This document shows, piece by piece, positions 6,964-15,181 of a stretch of 35,897 nt of DNA. Source of the stretch: Clostridiales bacterium UBA7103 (GTDB taxonomy: Bacteria; Bacillota; Clostridia; Oscillospirales; Oscillospiraceae); NCBI GenBank assembly GCA_002493305.1, contig DKYJ01000032.1, forward strand, positions 80,862 to 116,758, given 5' to 3'. Positions within the stretch are counted from its first letter, which is position 1. Each line of letters starts with the position of its first letter. The translations under genes and the position numbers were made by a program. Under the pieces are notes generated by a model, which saw only the letters and a list, made by a program, of their open reading frames with translations, was not told where the DNA came from and searched no databases.

Positions 6964-8232
6964 TTATTGTCTAACGATTACGGACACTCCGTCAGGAATA
7001 ACCGTAATTCGGGGATTCCCGCCTTTTTCTTTTCTGGCCATGGCGACAGCCTGCTCCAGACTCGGCGCAAAGTCCATCTTCATCTCCCGGATCGTCTGTT
7101 CCATTTCCGGGCGCGAAACAAATATCACGCGGTGCTTCATAAGTATCCGCGCCAAAATCTGGCTTTCCCACTGATCAGGGATAGTCTCCGCCTGCGGCGT
7201 CGCCGCGCACCGCTCAAAGTGTGCACGGGGGCTTTCACAATCCCGAAGGGAGCGATAAAAGCTGTCACCGCCGGTGCCGTCGGCAAGCTCCGCGCACATG
7301 ATAAGCACTGCCCCCGGCGCGGCGCTGGCCTCAGCCGCAGTCAGACCCTTGACGCACTGGTAGATATTCTGGTCAAGAGGCGCGCCGCCGTTGGAGCTTA
7401 TCACGATGTCCCCCGGCACGGCCTTTACTTCGCAATACTGCCGCAGGAAAGCCACTCCCGCCTCGTGCGCCTGCCGGAAATCTCCGGCAAAGGCCGCCAC
7501 GGTTTTCTTTTGCTCGTCTATGACCACATTGACGATAAACGCAAGCCTTGCCATTTCAGCCGCGGCCAGCATGTCCCGGTGAAGCGGGTTTGCGTCCAGC
7601 ACACCGGCGCGGGCAAAGGGGGAGGCAATAAAAGCGCCGCAGTGGTTGCCAAGAACTGTCGCCTTGTCGCAGATGCCCGGCAAAACGCTTTTGCGGCCCC
7701 CGGAAAAGCCTGCAAAAAAATGGGGCTCGATAAAGCCTTCCGCTATCAGCAGCTCTGTTTCCACCGCCGCTCTGTCGATCACCAGCGGAGCGCCGGAGGG
7801 CAGCGTGCCGATATTAACATTACTGGCTGGGTCAAAAGCGTTGTGGACTATGATCTCCTCCCGGCCGGCGATCTCCTCGCCGAGCTTTTTTAACAGCTCG
7901 TCCGAAGTGGTCGGCCGATGAAAGCCGGTGGCCACGAGGAGCTTTATGCGGATATTCGGGTTCTCCTCCCTCAATTGTCGGAGCATTGGAGGGAGAATAT
8001 CCCTGCTGGGTACGGGCCGGGTATGGTCGGATATGATAATAGTGCAGCTTTTCTTTCCTCTGGCAAGCTCGGAAAGCCTTGGAGCGCCGATGGGCCTGTC
8101 CATAGCCTCCCGCACCAGATCAATACCGGATTTTTCACTCACCAGTTCCCCAACACGGCTGCAAAGCAGGGCATTAACGGGGGCGCTGCACGGAATACGG
8201 GTTCTTCCATAGGGAATAAAAATATTTTTCAT
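6964..8232 (-). CDS. larA: LarA-family nickel-pincer 2-hydroxyacid racemase/epimerase
   Basis: A 422-residue LarA-family enzyme. Lactobacillus LarA racemises lactate with a covalently bound nickel-pincer nucleotide. All key residues are present at a constant offset of three: His105 (ATGFHRPT), His171 (EPHFFAGFSGGRK), Lys181, the pincer attachment site, and His197 (LGNHCGAF), a nickel ligand. So it should be active if the cofactor is made; larB, larC and larE are not in this window. LarA homologues acting on substrates other than lactate have been reported, so the sugar-acid context makes an aldonate epimerase plausible. Transcription probably begins at its own promoter (8254-8282), and it is followed after 16 nt by the dehydrogenase-etfBA genes. 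Function class is firm; substrate is inferred. Confidence 0.9.
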   Translation of the reverse strand: MKNIFIPYGRTRIPCSAPVNALLCSRVGELVSEKSGIDLVREAMDRPIGAPRLSELARGKKSCTIIISDHTRPVPSRDILPPMLRQLREENPNIRIKLLVATGFHRPTTSDELLKKLGEEIAGREEIIVHNAFDPASNVNIGTLPSGAPLVIDRAAVETELLIAEGFIEPHFFAGFSGGRKSVLPGICDKATVLGNHCGAFIASPFARAGVLDANPLHRDMLAAAEMARLAFIVNVVIDEQKKTVAAFAGDFRQAHEAGVAFLRQYCEVKAVPGDIVISSNGGAPLDQNIYQCVKGLTAAEASAAPGAVLIMCAELADGTGGDSFYRSLRDCESPRAHFERCAATPQAETIPDQWESQILARILMKHRVIFVSRPEMEQTIREMKMDFAPSLEQAVAMARKEKGGNPRITVIPDGVSVIVRQ

Positions 8233-8253
8233 TGTTGATTCCTTCTTTAGCTT

Positions 8254-8282
8254 ATTATAAATCCACTCGGCCTGTTAAGCAA
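8254..8282 (-). promoter_or_regulatory. Promoter of the larA-dehydrogenase-etfBA operon
   Basis: Read on the minus strand: -35 TTGCTT (8282-8277), a 17-nt spacer, then a perfect -10 TATAAT (8259-8254), about 20 nt before the larA start. With the terminator at 8300-8330 it marks a separate transcription unit. Confidence 0.8.
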
Positions 8283-8299
8283 GTTATTTGTTCTAAAAT

Positions 8300-8330
8300 G
8301 GGCAGAACCGCCAATTTTGCGGCTCTGCCC
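8300..8330 (-). terminator. Terminator after kdgK
   Basis: A 12-bp stem with one mismatch, GGGCAGAACCGC at 8300-8311 against GCGGCTCTGCCC at 8319-8330, followed on the minus strand by CATTTTAGAAC. It ends the upstream transporter-dehydratase-aldolase-kinase operon. Confidence 0.75.
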
Positions 8331-8356
8331 AAAGAAAAATTATAAAATATGTTCTC

Positions 8357-9379
8357 TCAGCGCTGCACCCGCCCGGAGGCATTGCCGGCGGCAAGGGCCT
8401 CCACCTCCGCTGCGCTTACCAGATTAAAGTCATGCTCTATGCTGTGCTTGAGGCAGGACGCCGCAACCGCGAAATTTATTGCGGCCTGATTGTTTTTGCC
8501 GGACAAAAGGGCATAAATCAGTCCGCCGCCAAAGCTGTCGCCGCCGCCCACTCTGTCTACGATGTGTATGCGGTAGGTGGGGGAAAACACTGCTTCGCCG
8601 TTTTCGTACAGCATGGCCGCCCAGTCGTTGTCGTTGGCGGAGAGGCTGCCGCGCAGGGTGATGGCCACCTTTTTGAAGCCGAAGCGGCGGCACAGCTGCT
8701 CTGCCACGGAGATATAGCCCTGATGATCCAGCTTCCCGGCGTCGATGTCGGTATTTTCCGCCGCTATGCCAAATACGTCCTTGGCGTCCTCCTCGTTGGC
8801 GATGCACACATCTACATAGGGCATCAGGGTACTCATCACCTCGTTTGCCAGTGAGCTGCTCCACAGCTTTTTGCGGAAGTTCAAATCACAGGAGACTGTG
8901 AGCCCTTTGGCTTTAGCGGCTTTGCAGGCCTCCAGACAGATCTCAGGCAGCCTGCCGCCCAGCGCCGGCGTGATACCTGTCCAATGGAACCAATCCGCCC
9001 CCTCGAAGATCCCGTCCCAGTCGAAGTCGTCGGGCTGAGCCTGAGCGATGGCGGAATTTTTCCTGTCGTATATGACCTTGGAGGCTCTCTGAGACGCCCC
9101 CTTTTCACAGTAATACACGCCCAGCCGCTCGCCGCCGCGCAGCATATATTTCGTGTCCACGCCGTAGCGGCGCAGGGCGTTTATGGCGCTCTGGCCTATC
9201 TCGTGGTCGGGAACCTTAGTCACGAAGGCCGAGTCCACGCCGTAGTTTGCCAGAGAGACCGCCACATTGCACTCGCCCCCGGCATAGCTCACCTCAAATC
9301 TGTCCGCCTGCACGAAGCGTTGATATCCCTCCGGGTTCAGGCGGAGCATGATCTCGCCGAAGCTGATGAATTTTGCCAT
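8357..9379 (-). CDS. kdgK: 2-keto-3-deoxygluconate kinase (PfkB family)
   Basis: A 340-residue PfkB/ribokinase-family kinase. The glycine-rich substrate motif SYAGGECNVAVSLANYG lies at about 31-47, and the second PfkB signature DRVGGGDSFGGG at about 275-286 carries the catalytic base Asp281. PfkB kinases phosphorylate sugars or sugar acids with ATP. Lying next to KDPG aldolase, it most likely makes 2-keto-3-deoxy-6-phosphogluconate from the free acid. It is the last gene of its operon, 19 nt after eda, with a terminator close behind. Substrate specificity could extend to the galactonate-derived epimer. Confidence 0.9.
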   Translation of the reverse strand: MAKFISFGEIMLRLNPEGYQRFVQADRFEVSYAGGECNVAVSLANYGVDSAFVTKVPDHEIGQSAINALRRYGVDTKYMLRGGERLGVYYCEKGASQRASKVIYDRKNSAIAQAQPDDFDWDGIFEGADWFHWTGITPALGGRLPEICLEACKAAKAKGLTVSCDLNFRKKLWSSSLANEVMSTLMPYVDVCIANEEDAKDVFGIAAENTDIDAGKLDHQGYISVAEQLCRRFGFKKVAITLRGSLSANDNDWAAMLYENGEAVFSPTYRIHIVDRVGGGDSFGGGLIYALLSGKNNQAAINFAVAASCLKHSIEHDFNLVSAAEVEALAAGNASGRVQR

Positions 9380-9398
9380 TTTTCTCCTTTCCCGGCTC

Positions 9399-10055
9399 TT
9401 ATCCGGCCGCTCTGACCGCCGCCGTCATTGCTTTCGCGGCATCGGTGAGCTTTTGATATTCCCCGGCCTCTATCCATGCCCGGTTCGCAAGATTCCCGCC
9501 TACGCCAAGGCCGATGGCTCCGGCTCTTAAAAACTCGGCGGCGTTATCCTCATTTACTCCGCCCACAGCCAGCAGCTTTATGTGGCTCAGCGGGGCTTTG
9601 ACGGCCTTTAAGTAGGCGCTTCCCAGGCTGCCCGCCGGAAAGAGCTTGACAAAATCCGCGCCCGCGTTGTGGGCGGCCTTTATTTCGCTGGGGCTCATTG
9701 CTCCGGGCATGGAGACAAGCCCCAGCTCCCGGGCCTTTTTGATGACGGCCTCGTCCGTGTCCGGAGAGATGATGAACCTGCCCCCGGCTCTGGCGGTAAG
9801 CTCCACCAGCTCCGGGCAGGTCACCGTACCGGCGCCGATGAACATTCGCCCCTCATACTCCCGGGTCAAAGCCCCTATCGCATCGGCTGTGTCCTGCCAG
9901 AGCTCCGGCTTTTTCTGGTCATATGTGATCTCCATCAGGCGGATACCGCCTTCATACAGCGCCTTCGCCACAGCGCTGCTTTGCCGCGGCTGCATACCGC
10001 GCACAATGGCGATCAGCTTTTCCCGCTCTATCCACTCAATAACAGTATCGCGCAT
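9399..10055 (-). CDS. eda: KDPG/KHG aldolase
   Basis: A 218-residue class I aldolase that cleaves 2-keto-3-deoxy-6-phosphogluconate to pyruvate and glyceraldehyde-3-phosphate, the last step of the Entner-Doudoroff route. Glu42 (RLMEITYD) is the general base and Lys137 (DFVKLFPAGSLG) the Schiff-base lysine. The FIGAGTVTC and ISPDTDEAVI blocks are also typical. Normal length is about 210. It starts 1 nt after the stop of the DHDPS-type gene, which signals translational coupling. The directly downstream kinase supplies its phosphorylated substrate. Confidence 0.94.
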   Translation of the reverse strand: MRDTVIEWIEREKLIAIVRGMQPRQSSAVAKALYEGGIRLMEITYDQKKPELWQDTADAIGALTREYEGRMFIGAGTVTCPELVELTARAGGRFIISPDTDEAVIKKARELGLVSMPGAMSPSEIKAAHNAGADFVKLFPAGSLGSAYLKAVKAPLSHIKLLAVGGVNEDNAAEFLRAGAIGLGVGGNLANRAWIEAGEYQKLTDAAKAMTAAVRAAG

Positions 10056-10056
10056 T

Positions 10057-10971
10057 TTAATTTCCTTTCAGGTAAGGCAGCGTTTTTTCATAAAACTCGT
10101 CAAACAGCTTGTCAAAGACCGGGTCGGTGGCAAAATCGGGCTTTCGGCAGTAGTCGGTGGCGATCATTCCGCGGCGCATCATTATCCGCTTTTCGTAGGC
10201 AATGATCATCTCGACATTCTGGCGGATGTGGTTCAAAAACGGCAGCAGCACCGAGCCGTGGAGCTCTATCGCGCCCTCTCTGTCCCCGGATATATATTTG
10301 TCATATATCTGCAGATACAGATCGAACATGGAGCCGCCCGGCATGGCGCCTGTCGCGCCCCGGTCAAAACATTCGATAAACTGATATCCGGCGTTGCCTA
10401 TAAAGACATCCACTCCGTTATCGGTTATCTTCAGCAGATTTGATATGTACCCGCCCGCGGGCTTGCACTCGATTTTGTAATACAGCTTTGTGTTGACGTC
10501 GTTTCTCAGGTTGGCCATAACCTCCGGCGCGATGGCGACGCCCGTCTGCTCTGGGGCGTACTGCACCACGACAGGGATATCCACAGCGCCGCACACCTGC
10601 TTCATATGCTCGTATATGGCTGCCGCGCCGGGCTTGAGAAAGAAGGGCGGGAGAAGCATGAGGCTGTCTGCGCCGCAGTCCTGATAATGCTTTGCCCTCT
10701 GTGCGGCAAGCTCGGTGGAGTGCTGGGTCACGGAGATGATGGATGGTATGCCCTTCTTTTTGCAGGTGTCCACCACCACGCGCACCATGCGCTCGCTCTC
10801 CTCGTCGGAGAGCTTGTAATACTCCCCGGCTATTCCAAAAAGCGTCACGCCATGGCAGCCGTTATCCGCCATGAAGCTCACTTCCCGCTCGAGGCTTTCA
10901 TAGTCCACCAGCCCCGTCCTGGTAAACGGGGTGGCAATGATCGGGCAAATGCCTTTGAGTTCGACCTGCAT
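10057..10971 (-). CDS. DHDPS/NAL-family aldolase or lyase, probably for a 2-keto-3-deoxy sugar acid
   Basis: A 304-residue TIM-barrel protein of the dihydrodipicolinate synthase/N-acetylneuraminate lyase family. Tyr138 (VVVQYAPEQTG) and the Schiff-base Lys166 (KLYYKIECKP) are present, and the usual GTTGE loop reads GIAGE. In a catabolic operon with a sugar-acid dehydratase, lysine synthesis is unlikely; retro-aldol cleavage of a 2-keto-3-deoxy acid or a dehydratase/decarboxylase role fits better. An in-frame ATG upstream at 11004 lies inside the preceding gene. The ATG at 10971 has AGGAGG at 10978-10983 and begins immediately after the dehydratase stop, so I chose it. Confidence 0.9.
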   Translation of the reverse strand: MQVELKGICPIIATPFTRTGLVDYESLEREVSFMADNGCHGVTLFGIAGEYYKLSDEESERMVRVVVDTCKKKGIPSIISVTQHSTELAAQRAKHYQDCGADSLMLLPPFFLKPGAAAIYEHMKQVCGAVDIPVVVQYAPEQTGVAIAPEVMANLRNDVNTKLYYKIECKPAGGYISNLLKITDNGVDVFIGNAGYQFIECFDRGATGAMPGGSMFDLYLQIYDKYISGDREGAIELHGSVLLPFLNHIRQNVEMIIAYEKRIMMRRGMIATDYCRKPDFATDPVFDKLFDEFYEKTLPYLKGN

Positions 10972-10972
10972 T

Positions 10973-12673
10973 TTATTCCTCCTCGACATAGCACATGTAA
11001 TCAAGATCGCAGCCCTGATCCGCCTGATTCACATGGTCAATAAAATTGCGTACAAAACCGCGCTTTATATCCGGGTGCCCTTTGGGCTTGAACTGCTCCA
11101 GACGGCGGGCGATCTCATCATCGCTCACTTCAAGCTCGATGAGGTTTTCATCGGCCTCCACATGGATGATATCCCCGTCTCTGACCGCCGCCAGAGGGCC
11201 GCCCAGCTCTGCTTCCGGTGAAACATGGAGGATTATGGAACCAAAGCAGCCGCCGGACATTCGGGAATCCGTCACGCGGAGGTAGTCATATATCCCTTTC
11301 TTCTGGAGCGCGGGCGGGACGGGCAGATAGTTGCCGAACTCCGGCATACCCGGCGCACCCTTTGGCCCGTAGCCCCGCAGAACGATGACCGTGTCCTCAT
11401 CGACCTCCGACTCGGGATCGGCAAGCCACTTTTCCGCAAGGGCAAGGTCGTCAAAAACCTTCGCCCTGCCTCTGTGATGCAAAAGCCGCTCAGTGGCCGC
11501 GCTGCGCTTTATGACCGCGCCGTTGGGGGCAAGGTTGCCCTTGAGGATACACATTCCGCCCACTGGGGAAATGGGGTCGTCAATGGGGCGTATCACGTCC
11601 CTGTTGTATGCGTAGTCCACATTTTCAAGGTTCTCTCCCACAGTTTTCCCGGTCACGGTCATGCAGCTCAAATCAAGTTTGGCGGAGAGCTCCTTCATCA
11701 CAGCAGGCACGCCGCCCGCGTTATGAAACTCTGCGCCCACGGGATTCGTGCCGTGGGGCTTAACATTTACGAGCAGGGGAGTGTCATTGCTGATCGCGTC
11801 AAACTCCATCAGGTCAATGTCAAAACCGGCCCGGTGCATTATCGCCTTGAGATGGATAAGCAGGTTCGTGGAGCCGCCGCAGGCCATCAGAACCCGTATG
11901 GCGTTGCGCATGGAGGCTGGCGTGATAATATCGTGGACGCAGAGGTTTTCTTCAACCATTTCCACGATTCGCCGCCCGGTCATCTCCGCCTGTCTGGATT
12001 TTTCCGCCGACACACCAAGGGAGGCCGCCGTTCCGGGCAGGGCCATGCCTATGGCCTCGGCCACAGTCTGGCAGGTGTTTGCCGTGCCCATTATGGGGCA
12101 GGCGCCTGCCGAGCCGTAAAGGCAGCCGGCTCTGTCCATCATCTGCTCCCATGTCAGTTCCCCGTTGATGTAGCGGTTATAGAGCTTGAAGGTATCAGTG
12201 CCGCAGCACAGGGTCTCTCCCTTGTAGTTTCCGGGGAGCATAGCGCCTCCCGGAAGGAAAATCGTCGGCTTATCCACCGTGGCCGCGGCCATGAGCTGCG
12301 CGGGGATATTCTTGTCGCAGCCGCCTATGAGAACTATGCCGTCAAAGGGGTGGCGAGCCATCAGCTCCTCTGTCTCAATGGACAGAAGGTTTCTGTAAAT
12401 CAGGCTTGAGAGGTCAAAAAACACCTCGCATATGGACAGGGTGTTGACCTCCAGCGGAAAACCGCCGGCTGCCCAGACACCGCGCTTGACAGCCTCGCTG
12501 AGTTGGCGAAAGTGCAGATGACCGGGGTTTGTCTCAGCCCAGGTGTTAACTATGCCGATTATCGGCTTTTCAATGTCAATATTCGTGTAGCCCATGGCCT
12601 GCAGAAGCGCCGCTCGCAGCAGCTCCTGCCTGTTGCCGGGATGCTTCCATTCCTGAGAATTATTGTTTTTCAT
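10973..12673 (-). CDS. IlvD/Edd-family Fe-S dehydratase, probably aldonate dehydratase
   Basis: A 566-residue member of the family that dehydrates 2,3-dihydroxy acids (IlvD), 6-phosphogluconate (Edd) and free aldonates. Blocks such as VKRGVWAAGGFPLEV and RNLLSIETEELMA resemble the sugar-acid branch. Cluster ligands Cys119 (GGCDKNIPAQ) and Cys192 (GACPIMGTANT) are present. The position of the first cluster cysteine of the [2Fe-2S] enzymes is Gly51 (NPGHLHF), as in E. coli IlvD, which carries a [4Fe-4S] cluster. The start has AGGAG four bases upstream. It is flanked by an aldolase and a 2-hydroxyacid dehydrogenase in a catabolic operon, so aldonate to 2-keto-3-deoxy-aldonate is the likely reaction. 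Branched-chain amino acid synthesis is unlikely. Confidence 0.9.
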   Translation of the reverse strand: MKNNNSQEWKHPGNRQELLRAALLQAMGYTNIDIEKPIIGIVNTWAETNPGHLHFRQLSEAVKRGVWAAGGFPLEVNTLSICEVFFDLSSLIYRNLLSIETEELMARHPFDGIVLIGGCDKNIPAQLMAAATVDKPTIFLPGGAMLPGNYKGETLCCGTDTFKLYNRYINGELTWEQMMDRAGCLYGSAGACPIMGTANTCQTVAEAIGMALPGTAASLGVSAEKSRQAEMTGRRIVEMVEENLCVHDIITPASMRNAIRVLMACGGSTNLLIHLKAIMHRAGFDIDLMEFDAISNDTPLLVNVKPHGTNPVGAEFHNAGGVPAVMKELSAKLDLSCMTVTGKTVGENLENVDYAYNRDVIRPIDDPISPVGGMCILKGNLAPNGAVIKRSAATERLLHHRGRAKVFDDLALAEKWLADPESEVDEDTVIVLRGYGPKGAPGMPEFGNYLPVPPALQKKGIYDYLRVTDSRMSGGCFGSIILHVSPEAELGGPLAAVRDGDIIHVEADENLIELEVSDDEIARRLEQFKPKGHPDIKRGFVRNFIDHVNQADQGCDLDYMCYVEEE

Positions 12674-12685
12674 ATCGCTCCTAAA

Positions 12686-13654
12686 TCATAAAAGATGGTT
12701 GACAGGCCAGCTTATCTTCCCGCCGGAAAGCACTTCGTCCACGCTTATTGCAGAGTGGAGCGCCAGCCTGTCCTGTGTGGCGCCGGTCATGGTGGCAAAG
12801 TGAGCAGAACAGATCACATTGTCGAGGTCTTTGAAGAGATTGTCCGCCGGCAGAGGCTCAGAACAGAATACGTCCAAAGCCGCGCCGCGAATGACCCCGT
12901 TTCCAAGAGCCTCCGCCAGATCCTGCTCATTCACGATCTCTCCTCTGGCGCTGTTTATAAAGAAGGCGCCGCTTTTCATATGTTTGAAGAACTCACGGTC
13001 AATGCTGCCCCTGGTCTCCGGGGTGAGCGGCATATGCACGGACACGAAATCCGCCTGCTCCAGCACCGCTTCCCGGCTGCCGACAAGCTCAATACAAGGG
13101 TCGGTAGCGTCGGGGTTTGCATAGGGGTCAAAGGCCAACACCTTCATGCCAAAGCCATAGGCCGCCGCCTTTGCCACATTGCTGCCTATACGGCCCACGC
13201 CGATCAGGCCGAGGGTCGCGTTCATCAGCTCAACGCCCTCATGATCCCGGCGGAAATCCTTCCACTGTCCGGCTTTTGTCATGCGGCTGCCGGGAATGAT
13301 CTCCTTGGCCAGCGCAAGGATAAGCGCCATGGTGTGCTCGGCAACGGCGTTTATGCTGGCTGCCGGCGTAAATGTCACCTGAATACCGAGCCTTGTCGCG
13401 GCGGCGATGTCCACATTGTCGCAGCCTATGCCGTGACGGCATATCAGCTTTAACCGGGGCTTTCCGGCGGCGAGGATGCTCTCTGTGATCGGCGTCCCCC
13501 TGATGATCGCGGCGTCGAACTCCCCGATATGCTCTATGAGCCAGGCTTCGTCCGTGGGCGTACCGGACACGACCTCATAGCCGCGCTCAGTCAGATATTC
13601 CTCCGCCGGGGACTTCACCGGAATGGGAATGAGCACTCTTTTTTTATTCTCCAC
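12686..13654 (-). CDS. D-isomer-specific 2-hydroxyacid dehydrogenase (SerA/GyaR-like)
   Basis: A roughly 322-residue NAD(P)-dependent dehydrogenase. The Rossmann motif GVGRIG is at about 152-157. The catalytic Arg237 (NSARGEIVNE), Glu266 (DVFCSEPLP) and His285 (CSAHFATMT) are all present. Such enzymes interconvert 2-keto and 2-hydroxy acids, for example hydroxypyruvate, glyoxylate or 2-ketogluconate. An open frame continues 42 codons upstream inside tctA, but the ribosome binding site AGGAGG (13665-13670) points to GTG at 13654, or less well TTG at 13660. The start lies 2 nt after the tctA stop. In this operon it may reduce or recycle a keto-acid intermediate; the specific substrate is unknown. 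Confidence 0.88.
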   Translation of the reverse strand: MENKKRVLIPIPVKSPAEEYLTERGYEVVSGTPTDEAWLIEHIGEFDAAIIRGTPITESILAAGKPRLKLICRHGIGCDNVDIAAATRLGIQVTFTPAASINAVAEHTMALILALAKEIIPGSRMTKAGQWKDFRRDHEGVELMNATLGLIGVGRIGSNVAKAAAYGFGMKVLAFDPYANPDATDPCIELVGSREAVLEQADFVSVHMPLTPETRGSIDREFFKHMKSGAFFINSARGEIVNEQDLAEALGNGVIRGAALDVFCSEPLPADNLFKDLDNVICSAHFATMTGATQDRLALHSAISVDEVLSGGKISWPVNHLL

Positions 13655-13656
13655 CG

Positions 13657-15168
13657 TCAATCGTCCTCCTTCATTTCTTTGCCCTGGGGCCCTCTGTTCG
13701 CCCTGCGAACCATGCGCGGAGCAATGGCGATGGACAGAACCGACAGCAGCAGGAATACTATTGTGACGGGGTCTTTGCACATATCAATAAAGCTACCCTT
13801 TGATATCTGCAGGCCAATTCTCAGGTATTCCTCACAGTCTGCGCCGAGGATAAGGCCGAGGATCAGCGGGGTCAGCGGGAAGTCAAGCTTTGTGAGCAAA
13901 AAGCCCAGAATACCGAAGAACAAGACAGTCCACGCGTCAAATATACGGTTGTTTATGCCGATGGCGCCCACCATGGCGAGCACGATAACTATGCTCATGA
14001 GCACGTGCTTTGGCACACTGAGCAGACGGACAAAGCCCCTGATGAAAAAATACTCTACGAAAACCGTCAGCAGATTTGCCACGATAAGCGCGGCAAAAAT
14101 CGCGTAGGCAACATTTGCGGATTTTATCATAAACAGAGGGCCCGGGGTCAGCCCCTGGAGCATCAGCGCGCCGAGGATCACGGCGGTAAAGCCGTCTCCC
14201 GGTATGCCCAGCGCCAGCAGCGGTACCATGGCTCCGCCGACAGAGGCGTTATTGGCTGTCTCGGGGGCAACTATCCCGCCCATATAGCCGGTGCCAAACT
14301 TTTCCGGGTGCTTGGAGGTGTTTTTCGCCGCCATGTAGGCCAGAAGATTGGAGGTCATGCCTCCGATACCGGGTAAAATACCTATGCCTGTTCCGATAAG
14401 GGCTGAGCGGAAGAAGTTGCCTATCTGTTCCTTAAACTCCTTCCAGCTGAATCCGAAGCCTTTGATTTTGAAGTTTGTGTTTACCTTCTGCAGGCGCTGC
14501 GCCTTTGCTGTGCTTTTTATCAGCTCGGAAATGGCGTACAGGCCAATAAGCGCGGGGATGATCTGAAGTCCGGCGTTGAGCTCGCTTATGCCCATTGTCA
14601 GGCGGGGCGTCCCATCGACGGCGGAAATCCCTATCATGGAAAGAGCCATGCCGATAAGCGCCATGGCAAGCCCCTTGAGGATATTCTTCCCGCAGAGGCC
14701 GGAAACCAAGGTCAACGCGAAAAATGTCAACGCAAACAGGTTGCCTTTGCCCAGCTTTACGGCGATCCTGCCGAGAGGGCCTGCAATGCAGAAAAGAATG
14801 ATGAGGGAAAAGGTGCCGCCGAGAAAGCTGTAAAAAATACCGGTGCCAAGAGCTTTTCCCGCTTCGCCTCTGGCGGCCATCGGATGACCGTCAAAGGAAG
14901 TGGCTATATTTGAGGGGGTTCCCGGCACATTTATGAGTATTGCGGAAATCAGGCCGCCGGAACAGCCGCCAATATAAATGCCCATGATAAGGCACATGGA
15001 CTGTACAACATCCAGCGTATAGATGAGGGGCAGGCACAATGCAAGCGCTATGGAGCCTGTCAGCCCGGGAATACAGCCGAATATGATCCCAAGAAGCACA
15101 CCGGCCAATATCCATAGAAGGCTTGCCGGATTTAATATCTGTGAAAAGCCGATCGCAAATATTTCCAT
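13657..15168 (-). CDS. tctA: Tripartite tricarboxylate transporter large permease TctA
   Basis: A 503-residue polytopic membrane protein with about 12 hydrophobic segments, the large permease of a TTT carrier. The two conserved family motifs are visible: GCIPGLTGSIALALCLPLIY near residues 30-50, and GGIVAPETANNASVGGAMVP with LGIPGDG in the middle. TTT systems import carboxylates with a periplasmic or lipoprotein binding subunit and ion-gradient energy. The gene follows tctB by 13 nt with GGAGGAG before the start. Downstream catabolic genes suggest that a sugar acid or hydroxy acid is the cargo rather than citrate. Confidence 0.95.
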   Translation of the reverse strand: MEIFAIGFSQILNPASLLWILAGVLLGIIFGCIPGLTGSIALALCLPLIYTLDVVQSMCLIMGIYIGGCSGGLISAILINVPGTPSNIATSFDGHPMAARGEAGKALGTGIFYSFLGGTFSLIILFCIAGPLGRIAVKLGKGNLFALTFFALTLVSGLCGKNILKGLAMALIGMALSMIGISAVDGTPRLTMGISELNAGLQIIPALIGLYAISELIKSTAKAQRLQKVNTNFKIKGFGFSWKEFKEQIGNFFRSALIGTGIGILPGIGGMTSNLLAYMAAKNTSKHPEKFGTGYMGGIVAPETANNASVGGAMVPLLALGIPGDGFTAVILGALMLQGLTPGPLFMIKSANVAYAIFAALIVANLLTVFVEYFFIRGFVRLLSVPKHVLMSIVIVLAMVGAIGINNRIFDAWTVLFFGILGFLLTKLDFPLTPLILGLILGADCEEYLRIGLQISKGSFIDMCKDPVTIVFLLLSVLSIAIAPRMVRRANRGPQGKEMKEDD

Positions 15169-15181
15169 ATTTTTCTCCTCC

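Noticed and set aside
10057..10971. DHDPS-type protein considered as DapA of lysine synthesis
   Set aside because: No lysine or diaminopimelate genes nearby, and the GTTGE loop is GIAGE; the catabolic operon gives a better explanation.
11225..12409. 394-codon plus-strand open frame opposite the dehydratase
   Set aside because: Antisense shadow; the minus-strand protein is full length with Fe-S ligands.
10973..12673. Dehydratase considered as IlvD of branched-chain amino acid synthesis
   Set aside because: Its operon partners are all sugar-acid catabolic genes and a transporter, and internal blocks resemble aldonate dehydratases.
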